A stretch of 18,545 nucleotides of DNA from a bacterium (lineage in GTDB: Bacteria; SZUA-182; DTGQ01): NCBI GenBank assembly GCA_023512255.1, contig JAILZY010000067.1:1-18545 (forward strand). The letters run 5' to 3'. The position numbers and the translations under genes are program-made. How positions within the stretch are numbered: position 1 is the stretch's first letter; each line of letters opens with the position of its first letter. This document shows positions 6,267-14,300 of this stretch, one piece after another. The notes under the pieces were generated by a model that had not been told where the DNA came from, did no database searches, and saw only the letters and a program-made list of their open reading frames with translations.

Positions 6267-8069
6267 CTAAGTTGTGAGTGGACCTGTTGCGGCTTGCGGT
6301 TGTCCTTTAGCCTGCGCCTGGGCTTTAAGCCGCAAATAGGCTTTCCAGCCTTCCCAGGCCAAAAAGAGGGCCGCAGCCACCAGAAAAAGGGCCAAAAGAA
6401 CCAAAATGCTGGCGCCAATAATGGCCAGGCCGCTGTAGCCTGGCTTGCCCCAGTTGGGAGCAACAACCGTGATGTACAGGTTCCAGGCAGTAATCAGGTT
6501 GGCAAAGACCGTAGTTACATACATAAAGAACATGGGCAGAGCTACCCACAGGGCTTTCTTCCCCTCCGAAACCAACCAGAGGGTAATCAGCATAAGGGTC
6601 AGCGAGGCCATCAGTTGATTGGCGCCGCCAAAGAGTTGAAATAGGTAGGTAAAAGTGCCTGAGAGAACCACAAAAAACACCAGGGCTGAGGAAATAAGCG
6701 TGCCAAGATGAATATTATGAATGAGGGGGAAGCTTCCACCCAACCACTCGGCCAGGGAGACACGCATAAAGCGGATGGCCAACTGAAGCATGGTAATAAT
6801 GATAATAACAAAGGCGGCAAAGGCTATCGAGCTGCCATACTTAGGATCTAGCCCAAAGATGGACAGGAAATTTCCCACACCCTCGGCAAAGGCTGCCGCA
6901 CCGCCACCTTTTCCGGCCACCGAGATGGCCATCAGGGAAAGAAGCGCTAGCAGCATCTCGCTAAACATTGAGCCGCTGCCAACAGCTAAGGCATCGGTTT
7001 CATTCTCAAGTTGCCGAGCCGTGCCTACGGTCGAGATCAGCCCATGCCAGCCAGATATAGCACCACAAGCGATGGTAATAAAGAGCATTGGCCACAGGGG
7101 CTGGAGAGCACCCCGAGTGCCCACATTCCAGGCTTTGAAGGCGGATATGGTGAAGGTAGCTAGCTGAGGTCTGACCAAGACGGCCAGACCCGCCCCCAGA
7201 AAGCCGCCGATGAGGGTAATAGCCATTACCCAAAAGCCAATATAGTTGATAGGCTGAGCATAGCGCCAGATAGGCAAGGTAGCGCCAAGGTAGCAAAAGA
7301 GAATGGTAAACAGCAGCCAGAAAATATAGCTTGGAGTAACCTTCAGATAGCCGTTAGTCATCGGATCAAAGACCGAGTAGAGGGGCTCTCCTGCCGTGAG
7401 GCTATTGAGCGCATTGTTCAGCCCGCTAACTAGCCCGCTCACCGCTCCGCTAGGGCCAAGAATAATAGCCAGCATGGTCAATCCGACAATGACCAGCGTC
7501 GTTACCGCCAGCCCCATCCGCCACCGGTAGAGCATCTGGCCACCCATAAGACCAGCCAAAACCAAAACCACAATGCCAAGCGGTACACTCGGCGTGTTGG
7601 AAAAAACCGAAGCCATCAGATTGCCGAAGGCACCGGCCACAACCAGAAGATAAGCAAAGATAAAGATCAGCAAGATAATGCGACTGGCTGGAGAAACCAG
7701 CTTGTGGGCTGTAGCGCTGAGTGAGTCTCCGTCGCGGCGCACCGACATCATCAGGCTGCAATAATCCTGCACCCAGCCAATGAAGCTGACGCCAACCAGC
7801 AGCCAGATAAGCGCTGGCAGCCACCCCCATAGGCTAACCGCAGTAATAACCCCCACAATAGGCCCGGCAGCAGCTATGGACTTGAACTGAAACCCATAGA
7901 GAACGTAGCGGCTAGCTGGGGAAAAATCCACCCCGTCCATGTACATTCTGGCCGGAGTTATCTTTTTGGGATCAGCCTTGATGACGTCTCGGTCAATTTT
8001 TCTAGCATACCAGTTGTGGCCAAGGTAGCAGGTAACTGCCCCAAGGGCTAGGGTGAGCAGGGTATTCAT
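6267..8069 (-). CDS. cstA: CstA-family carbon starvation / pyruvate-peptide transporter
   Basis: A 600-residue inner-membrane protein with about 16 hydrophobic segments, matching CstA throughout. The N-terminal ARMYMDGVDFSPASRYVLYGFQFKSIAAAGPIVG and the GWVQDYCSLMMSVRRDGDSLSATA region are characteristic. In enterobacteria CstA and its relative BtsT take up pyruvate and, by older reports, peptides. The substrate here is inferred only from the family. The length is at the short end compared with about 700 in E. coli, and the C-terminus is a basic Gln/Ala-rich tail. AAGGAG lies 8 bases before the ATG. The small YbdD-type partner often found with cstA is not visible downstream. The 207-base gap to the next gene suggests a separate transcript. 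Confidence 0.93.
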   Translation of the reverse strand: MNTLLTLALGAVTCYLGHNWYARKIDRDVIKADPKKITPARMYMDGVDFSPASRYVLYGFQFKSIAAAGPIVGVITAVSLWGWLPALIWLLVGVSFIGWVQDYCSLMMSVRRDGDSLSATAHKLVSPASRIILLIFIFAYLLVVAGAFGNLMASVFSNTPSVPLGIVVLVLAGLMGGQMLYRWRMGLAVTTLVIVGLTMLAIILGPSGAVSGLVSGLNNALNSLTAGEPLYSVFDPMTNGYLKVTPSYIFWLLFTILFCYLGATLPIWRYAQPINYIGFWVMAITLIGGFLGAGLAVLVRPQLATFTISAFKAWNVGTRGALQPLWPMLFITIACGAISGWHGLISTVGTARQLENETDALAVGSGSMFSEMLLALLSLMAISVAGKGGGAAAFAEGVGNFLSIFGLDPKYGSSIAFAAFVIIIITMLQLAIRFMRVSLAEWLGGSFPLIHNIHLGTLISSALVFFVVLSGTFTYLFQLFGGANQLMASLTLMLITLWLVSEGKKALWVALPMFFMYVTTVFANLITAWNLYITVVAPNWGKPGYSGLAIIGASILVLLALFLVAAALFLAWEGWKAYLRLKAQAQAKGQPQAATGPLTT

Positions 8070-8157
8070 GGGTTTTCTCCTTATCTTGGGTTTTTAGGAT
8101 TTTTATTTTTATTTTAAAAATTTATTTAAAAATTTTATTCTAAAAATCTTATCTTAG

Positions 8158-8273
8158 TGGTCTGTTCGCTAAGTGTGTAACACAAAGTGCACAGAGCGAA
8201 TCAATTACGATATCAATTGTAGGTGCAGGCCTTGTGCCGGCGCAGCTTGCGCATTTTATTAGCGAAAAGACCA
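8158..8273. mobile_element. MITE-like element with 15-bp terminal inverted repeats
   Basis: TGGTCTGTTCGCTAA (8158-8172) and TTAGCGAAAAGACCA (8259-8273) are inverted repeats with one mismatch. They bound a 116-bp segment that is more GC-rich than its surroundings and holds no gene. CTTAG occurs at 8153-8157 and again at 8275-8279, a possible target duplication with one extra base. The core GCAGGCCTTGTGCCGGC is a further palindromic-type sequence. A degenerate relative lies at 15519-15770. This is a non-autonomous element by structure; no transposase is nearby. Confidence 0.6.
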
Positions 8274-8563
8274 ACTTAGTCTTAGAAAATTAAGCTTGAG
8301 CGTATAAAAATTACCTTAAAAGGTATCTATTAAAGATTATTAAAGATATTATGAATTGTATTCTATAGATTTAAAACTTACAAGTAAATTTTAGTTTTTT
8401 TCTGTAGTTATGAAATATTTTTCACAATTAGGCAATAAATTTCACAAGAGAATTAAAAAATTTCATAAGATAGTTATAAAAAAATAATAAAATAATCTTA
8501 TAAATTTATGTGTAATAAAAATTATAAAATATTATATTTTTATATAATATATAAAATATAAAA

Positions 8564-8580
8564 TGGCATATTTTTTGCTT
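8564..8580 (+). promoter_or_regulatory. Sigma-54-like (-24/-12) promoter
   Basis: TGGCATATTTTTTGCTT matches the TGGCAC-N5-TTGCW pattern, with the GG and GC dinucleotides at the right spacing (GG 8565-8566, GC 8577-8578). Transcription would start near 8590 and run towards the small frames at 8769-9047 and the cohesin/dockerin gene at 9265. The T-rich context makes the -12 half easy to meet by chance. No enhancer site was identified. Confidence 0.4.
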
Positions 8581-8586
8581 ATTATT

Positions 8587-8620
8587 TATTTAATTGCTCG
8601 ATGTATTTAATTACTCGATG
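8587..8620. repeat. 17-bp tandem repeat, two copies
   Basis: TATTTAATTGCTCGATG (8587-8603) is followed directly by the same sequence with one change (8604-8620). It begins 7 bases after the sigma-54-like promoter and would cover the start of the transcript, so it may be a regulator site or part of the leader. Confidence 0.6.
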
Positions 8621-8768
8621 CTATCGAAAACACCTCCATAAGGTAAATATTCAACCCACCATCTCGATTTAACCTGTTTCATCCTAAAAGCTAATTAGAA
8701 AAACTTAACGAGCAAGAAACCTTAAACTATCAAAATATCTCCAGAAGAAAATAAAGACAAGGGGGACA

Positions 8769-8934
8769 ATGATAATTTTTCCAAAAAATTATAAGGCCAT
8801 AATTTCTCTTCGCTTGCCGCCCCGGACTCGACGCTCAACAAAGAGAAATTCTCTCGGCTAGCCAGCAAAAAGAGTGGTGGCTAAAAGACCACTTAGCTAA
8901 ACGATCCCTTAAGAGAGCTGAACAATTCTTATAG
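8769..8934 (+). pseudogene. Possible frameshifted small gene
   Basis: An ATG at 8769 opens a 30-codon frame (MIIFPKNYKAIISLRLPP...) ending at 8861. A second frame, open from 8803 to the stop at 8934, has no normal start but reads REILSASQQKEWWLKDHLAKRSLKRAEQFL, which looks protein-like and ends just before a strong ribosome site. One base shift would join them into a protein of about 55 residues. This may be a decayed gene or coincidence. Confidence 0.25.
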
Positions 8935-8951
8935 AAAGGAGGTGAAAACAG

Positions 8952-9047
8952 GTGAAAATCAGGATACGGAAAGATAAAGAAAACTATAGCCTGCCTCAGC
9001 CTGCTCTGGTAGATATAGTTAGACCTCCACCAGGCCGCCCAGCTTAG
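8952..9047 (+). CDS. Putative 31-residue small protein with strong ribosome site
   Basis: The GTG at 8952 is preceded by AAAGGAGGTG with a spacer of 7 bases, one of the best ribosome sites in the window. It opens a 31-codon frame: a very basic start (VKIRIRKDKENY), then a Pro-rich end (PPPGRPA). There is no signal peptide or membrane segment. It lies downstream of the sigma-54-like promoter and 217 bases before the cohesin/dockerin gene. It could be a genuine small protein, a leader peptide or a remnant. I recognise no family. Confidence 0.4.
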   Translation: MKIRIRKDKENYSLPQPALVDIVRPPPGRPA

Positions 9048-9093
9048 ATCAGCCCATGAAAAGCTTGGCCACAAATGGTCCATTTTTTATGGC

Positions 9094-9135
9094 TTGGTCA
9101 GTTAAAAATAAAATTTGGTCATTTAAAAGTAAAAT
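9094..9135. repeat. 21-bp tandem repeat upstream of the cohesin/dockerin gene
   Basis: TTGGTCAGTTAAAAATAAAAT (9094-9114, first and last bases included) is followed immediately by a copy with two changes (9115-9135). It may be a double operator or a remnant of a transposon end. Further short repeats of the TTTCTAGCC type lie at about 9215-9240. Confidence 0.55.
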
Positions 9136-9264
9136 GTAGAGGGATTTATTTTTCAGGAAGTTAATGGTTATTAAGGGAGGAAATCCCAAGCCTATATATT
9201 TTCTAACCGCCTATATTTCTAGCCAAATTTCTAGCCAAAGATAAAATTCAAGGAGGAGAGTTAA

Positions 9265-10938
9265 ATGAAATCTCTAGGTAAGAAGCTATTCTTTTTGATC
9301 TTCTGTGGACTCATAGTTATCAGCTATTCATCAGCTGCATATCCACAGATAGCTACAGGCAATGAAAAGGCGCTGGCGGCAGCAGCCCTGACGCCTCTTC
9401 CCATCGAGGAGGTAAGTGCTCTGACTCCTCTTCCAATAGAGGAGGTAAGTGAAGCCAAGTCGCTACCTGCAATCACAACAACCACGTACACTTTAACTAC
9501 GGCAGATGCGGTCTTAGATAGCATGACTGACCTGACGGCAGCAGCTAACGTGGTTCCATGGCCGCACTGGTGGTATAAGAATGAGTATTTAAGAAATAAC
9601 ACGAGGCAGATCGCTTACGATGCAGTAAAAATATTGCGCGGCTGGTGGCCAATTAGGGGAATGTACTCAAATGTATTCCGGCAGAGGATGTGGTGGTGGG
9701 TAATGGATTGGTATGGCCGCAGGTGGACAGTGCTTAAGTGGAGAGGCGGAGCACTCCCCCCTGGTGGTAGTGCGTATCTTTGTTTCTGGGCCTTTGGCTG
9801 GAGCCCTCCACGGGTTGCCGCATTCTGGTGGACTGATAGGCGTCAGTGGCCAATACTACCCTACTGCAATGCTGCTATCAGTGTGGAAGTTAACTTTATG
9901 GATATGGGCGACAATCGGTTTGCCCCAGTGATAACCTTAGGTAATTTCCAGATGACCGACATCAAGATTGATGAAACCAATCCTGAGTTCTGGGAAGATG
10001 GAGGCTTTGAGTTAGGCGGAGAGACAGGCTCGACGATCAATATTGTAAGTGCGAAAGCGGCTATTGTGGATAAGAAGTTCACTGCTGAGACCTTGAATTT
10101 AGAAAATACCATTAAGTCATCGGATTTAGGACAATATTTCATGGACGTCAAAATACCAGCGTCCACCATACAATATGGTCAAGCAATACCACTTCCACCA
10201 CTCACCGCTGCGGATGGTGCTCCGCTGACTATGGCCACTGGCCAATCATTGGTAATCGTAGTTGAGCTGGCGAGCGGAGACTATGAGCTAGTCAGTGTTG
10301 AAACTCCTATCCCCTCTAAATGTGGAGAAACGGATATGGGAATGCTCGATATCCAAGATACCGAACAGCATCTTGGCGGAGTGGTAAGCATACCAATCAG
10401 GATCCAGGGAGCAGCTAACCAAGTATTCAGCGCTGGGTTTGATCTTACCTATGATCCTGGGGTGCTGAGTTATCTTACTTTTACCAAAGGCCCCCTTAGT
10501 AATAAATTTAAGATGCTTGAGGTAGCCAGGGTTGAGCCCGGACGCCTGCGCATCGGCTGGGTTGATACTGTCGGCAGCATCGTACCTGGAGAGAGCGGAG
10601 ATGTTATTTATCTCCAATTCCAGGTCATCGGCGGAGTGGAAAATCAGAGCTATCCCTTGAGGTTAGACGCACTTAGAGATGATATTGCCGACTGGCCAGC
10701 CTCAGGAGGCTGCCTGACCGTTTCATCTTGTAATGGTGATTTGAACGGAGATGGTAGCATAACGCCGACCGATGCTCTTATTGCTATGCGATGCTATCTA
10801 GGAAGTGGAGACTGCCCGATCTGCGCTGATGTCAATACTGATGGTGTGGTTACACCCCGTGACGCCTTATGCATCCTGGAAAAATATCTAGGCATCCCAT
10901 CCTGTCTTGATCAGAGAGAGCCAGTAGCCGCCTATTAA
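9265..10938 (+). CDS. Exported Trp-rich protein with cohesin-like and dockerin domains
   Basis: The product has 557 residues. A basic start and hydrophobic stretch (6-25) form a signal peptide. Residues 41-62 are an 11-residue tandem repeat (ALTPLPIEEVS twice). Residues 98-197 contain about 16 Trp, including WWW at 143-145. After a beta-rich middle comes a cohesin-like domain (about 358-475; ISIPIRIQG-type start, AGFDLTYDPGVL, GDVIYLQFQV). A type I-like dockerin (490-547) with two calcium loops, DLNGDGSIT (492-500) and DVNTDGVVT (522-530), follows. Cohesin binds dockerin, so the protein might self-associate or join a surface complex. No catalytic domain or sorting signal is seen, so a cellulosome role is not supported. 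AAGGAGGAG precedes the ATG by 5 bases. The function is unknown, and the N-terminal part is unlike any family I recognise. Confidence 0.88.
   Translation: MKSLGKKLFFLIFCGLIVISYSSAAYPQIATGNEKALAAAALTPLPIEEVSALTPLPIEEVSEAKSLPAITTTTYTLTTADAVLDSMTDLTAAANVVPWPHWWYKNEYLRNNTRQIAYDAVKILRGWWPIRGMYSNVFRQRMWWWVMDWYGRRWTVLKWRGGALPPGGSAYLCFWAFGWSPPRVAAFWWTDRRQWPILPYCNAAISVEVNFMDMGDNRFAPVITLGNFQMTDIKIDETNPEFWEDGGFELGGETGSTINIVSAKAAIVDKKFTAETLNLENTIKSSDLGQYFMDVKIPASTIQYGQAIPLPPLTAADGAPLTMATGQSLVIVVELASGDYELVSVETPIPSKCGETDMGMLDIQDTEQHLGGVVSIPIRIQGAANQVFSAGFDLTYDPGVLSYLTFTKGPLSNKFKMLEVARVEPGRLRIGWVDTVGSIVPGESGDVIYLQFQVIGGVENQSYPLRLDALRDDIADWPASGGCLTVSSCNGDLNGDGSITPTDALIAMRCYLGSGDCPICADVNTDGVVTPRDALCILEKYLGIPSCLDQREPVAAY
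9385..9450 (+). repeat. 33-bp in-frame tandem duplication
   Basis: 9385-9417 and 9418-9450 encode the same 11 residues (ALTPLPIEEVS) with silent differences only. This suggests a duplication old enough to have drifted, yet kept at the protein level. It lies just after the signal peptide. Confidence 0.85.
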
Positions 10939-10981
10939 GCATCTTGGGTTAACTATTAAGCTTTTTGGGTTAGAAACATTT

Positions 10982-11009
10982 CAGGGGGAGCAAACCAAGG
11001 CTCCCCCTG
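10982..11009 (+). terminator. Hairpin terminator after the cohesin/dockerin gene
   Basis: CAGGGGGAGC and GCTCCCCCTG form a perfect 10-bp GC-rich stem with an 8-base loop, 43 bases after the stop codon. The bases after it (TTGTCTATCTT) are T-rich but not a clean run, so termination strength is uncertain. It lies between convergent genes. Confidence 0.6.
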
Positions 11010-11090
11010 TTGTCTATCTTGAGCGATGCAAGAACGATCTGATTCTACTTGTGGCTCCATCTAGGCCACCCGGTATCTTATTGCTAGGAT

Positions 11091-11251
11091 TGACATTTTG
11101 CCTGACATCTTGCCTGACATCTTGAATGGTGAGAAGCGGTCGCCACCACCACCCTGCCCTTCCCTCCCCGGGCAGTTTGTCAGTCGTTCTGGCGGCTTCT
11201 GATTTTCACAAAACCCTTCCCTCCCCTACCCGGGCAGCGGTTTGCTCCCCC
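11091..11251. repeat. Repeat cluster between convergent genes
   Basis: Three 12-bp units of TGACATCTTGCC type stand in tandem (11091-11126). CCCTTCCCTCCCC...GGGCAG occurs twice (11157-11175 and 11214-11237). GGTTTGCTCCCCC (11239-11251) is the exact reverse complement of 10984-10996 in the upstream hairpin, giving 13-bp inverted repeats about 240 bases apart. No gene is seen in 10939-11307, and the region probably serves to end both transcripts. Confidence 0.6.
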
Positions 11252-11307
11252 TCCTAGGTTTAAGGATCTCTTGCCCACACCATACCTCATCACCCCCACC
11301 ATGCCGA

Positions 11308-14300
11308 CTACTGCTCTCGAATCAGTCGGAGCAATTCATCGGCGGACATTTTGCCAGTCATATCACTACCCTCAAGGAGGGATGAGGCCAGGTCCCGTTT
11401 TTCAGCATGGAGGTTGACGATTTTTTCCTCAATAGTATGCCGAGTAACCATTCGGTAAATGGTTACTGGACGCTGCTGGCCAATCCTGTGTGCTCGGTCT
11501 GAGGCCTGATCCTCGCCCGCCGGATTCCACCAGGGGTCCATGTGAATTACAAAATCAGCCGCGGTCAGGTTTAGCCCACATCCTCCAGCTCTCAAGCTAA
11601 TTAGAAATAGGTCTCCATCACCGGTCTGAAAGGCCTCGATCCGCCGCTTTCGCTCTCTGGCTGGTGTGCTGCCATCAAGGTACTGGTAGCTGATTCCCCG
11701 CTCATCCAAAAGCTCCCTGATTATGGACAGATGATCAACAAACTGGCTGAATATCAAGGCCTTATGCCGGTTCTCCAAAAGCTCTTCCACCACCTCGGCC
11801 AAAAGAGCCAGCTTAGAGCTCTCAATGTCGAGGTTAGGATTGACCAGCCGAGCATGACAGCAGGCCCGGCGCAGTTTCATGATTTCAGCCAAAATCTTAA
11901 GATGCTTCTGTCCGGCTGGACCCTCAAGCCCCTCAAGCCGCCTGATGGCCTCCTGCCTCAGGGCCTCATAGAAGGCGAGCTCTTCGTTGCTCATTTCCAC
12001 ATGTAGGGTGATTTCTGTTCGGGAGGGGAGCTCTTCCAGCACCTGGCTTTTGGTTCTTCGCAAGATAAAGGGCTGGATCAGTTTTTTGAGTCTCTTTCTG
12101 GCTTCGGGGTCATGATATTTTTCAATCGGGATGCCAAACCGTTGATTAAAATTTTCCAACGATCCCAATAGACCAGGATTGAGGAAATTAAACAAAGTCC
12201 ACAGCTCGCCCAGATGGTTTTCAATCGGCGTTCCGGTGGTGATCATTTTGAATTCGCCTCTGAGGGACATGGCTGCCTGAGACCTTTTGGTGGTCATATT
12301 CTTGATGGCTTGAGCCTCATCGAGAACAATGGTCTGCCAATGAATTTGAGATAAGCTCTCTGCCTCGATCTGAAGTAGAGCATAGCTAGTGATCAGAAGG
12401 TCAAAGGCTCCCAGGTTCTCAACCTGTTTTTTCCGATCCTTCCCCCAAAACTGGACAATGTTTAGGATCGGAGCAAAGCGATTTGCCTCCTCTACCCAGT
12501 TCATGCAGACCGAGGTAGGAGCAACCACCAGGGTCGGGCCTCCTGCTGCCCGATCAAGGATCAGAGCCAAAGCCTGCACGGTTTTGCCAAGCCCCATATC
12601 ATCGGCCAGGCAGGCCCCGACCCCCCACCTAGCTAACTGAGCCAGCCACATAAATCCATCCACCTGATAATCGCGAAGCTGGGCCTGCAAGGTCGAAGGC
12701 ACTTTGGCCATCAGGTGCCGCGAGCGGTCAATCTGCTCAATGTGCTCTCGCCAAGCCTCGTCTGCCTCCAGAGAGCCGACGCTATCGGTAAGATCGCGCA
12801 AAGCAAGTGAAGCCAAGGAATGAAACCTCACTCCCTTAGCCGTTTGCTCAGAGAAGGCCCTCAGCTCATCAAGCCGTTTTCGCAGCTCATTGGTCAGGGC
12901 CAGAAACTCCCCCTCCCCAAGGGGAATGAACCTCCCCGGTGAAGACTCCATCAACTCAAGGAGCCTTCGCATATCAAGCACCCTTGAACCATCCACCTGA
13001 ATCTCCCCACTGGCGCTGAACCAATCCCTTTCTCGATGAATCTTGAGTCTCATCTGGTCAAAGGAGATCGGGCGGCTAATGACTTTTAGCTTCTCTCCCT
13101 CTGGCCACTCGATCTGAACGCCTTCTATCTGGTGAAGATCGAGCAATGTTTGCAAGCAATCTTCAACCCCTTCGATCAGCCACTCAAACTCATATTCTTC
13201 AAGCCCTGCTAGGACCGGACAGGCAGCCACGACCCCTTTGGCCCGGTAGATTTCCTCCTTAAGGTCTCTAGTGGTTTGAATCCGCTTGCCATCAATCTCG
13301 GCAATGATATTACTTCCCCCAAGACCGGGTTTAAAGTATGGTCCTGCTGGAGAAAGTGGCCTGACCAGCATCTTTAACCTAACCCCTGACCCAGTAGGCA
13401 AGAGATGAACATGGATTCTAGAATCAGCCTCAACTTCCTCAATATCCTTCACCTTGCCCTCAACCCCTGACTGCACTGTAACTAGAGCGGACAGGCTGGC
13501 CAAGGCCTCAAGAACCCTGTCCTTGGCTTCGATCGGCACGACAAGCCCCCGCGGGCCGAGAATTTTGGCTATAGCCTGCTGTTGAGCGCTGACTTCAATC
13601 ACCTTATACTTAGTCAATCCCTCCTGAACAACTATAATGTCGCTGTCAGCAATATCTTGGACCTCTTCAGAGAACCTAATCCGAAATTGATTGCCCTTGC
13701 GGTCCACGATCAACTCCAGGCTTCCAGACACAAGCTCTATCCGCACCTCTGGATTATCCGCCAAAAACAGAAGTGGATGGCCGATCATGGCTGGTAGGGT
13801 TTTTTTCCAATCAAAGTGATAGGTTGTCTGCCAATAGTCACGCTTGACCGATATGGTAGAGCAGATTTTCTGATCCTGTGGGGTCAGAAAGGGCAGATTT
13901 TTCTGACCATAGAGCCGGCTAAGAGCAATCGGGCGACCTTTTGACCATGTTCCGCTCTTGGTCAACTTCTGCTCTAGGGGCTGAAAGCTGCAATAGTTAG
14001 CCCGAAAGCTGATCAGCCAAACAAGCCTTGATTCTCTAGTTGTATTTTCTACTCCTCCTCGAGCACAAGAGGCGAGGTTGATCAGGGCTTTTAGGCCGCG
14101 CTCCCAGTCAGCCTCATAGCGGATTAGACCCAAAATAGATCTCATACCGGTCTGGCCCTGAATTTCTCCAACCCGTCGGCGATAATGCGGATCATCAGGA
14201 AAGAGGGCCGCCAAGAGATTGGCCGATTCCATAGAAAACCACAAATACCCTCCATTCTCTGCTCTGGAAAAGAGCGCCTTCAGCAGGCAGACCTGCTCAG

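Larger units (their letters stand above)
8070..9264. other. 1.2-kb AT-rich intergenic region between divergent genes
   Basis: This spacer separates cstA (minus) from the cohesin/dockerin gene (plus), so both promoters should lie here. It holds a MITE-like element (8158-8273), an extremely AT-rich stretch (about 8280-8590), a sigma-54-like promoter (8564-8580), two tandem repeats (8587-8620 and 9094-9135), small open frames (8769-9047) and the ribosome site AAGGAGGAG at 9251-9259. I recognise no structured RNA class. Confidence 0.8.

Noticed and set aside
8280-8590. Replication origin suggested by the very AT-rich stretch
   Set aside because: No dnaA, no cluster of DnaA boxes and no origin-linked genes; AT-rich spacers recur elsewhere in the window.
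9265-10938. Cellulosome scaffoldin
   Set aside because: Only one cohesin-like domain, no carbohydrate-binding module or glycosidase nearby; cohesin and dockerin are widespread outside cellulosomes.
11091-11126. CRISPR array
   Set aside because: Three 12-bp units are directly adjacent with no spacers, and no cas gene is present.
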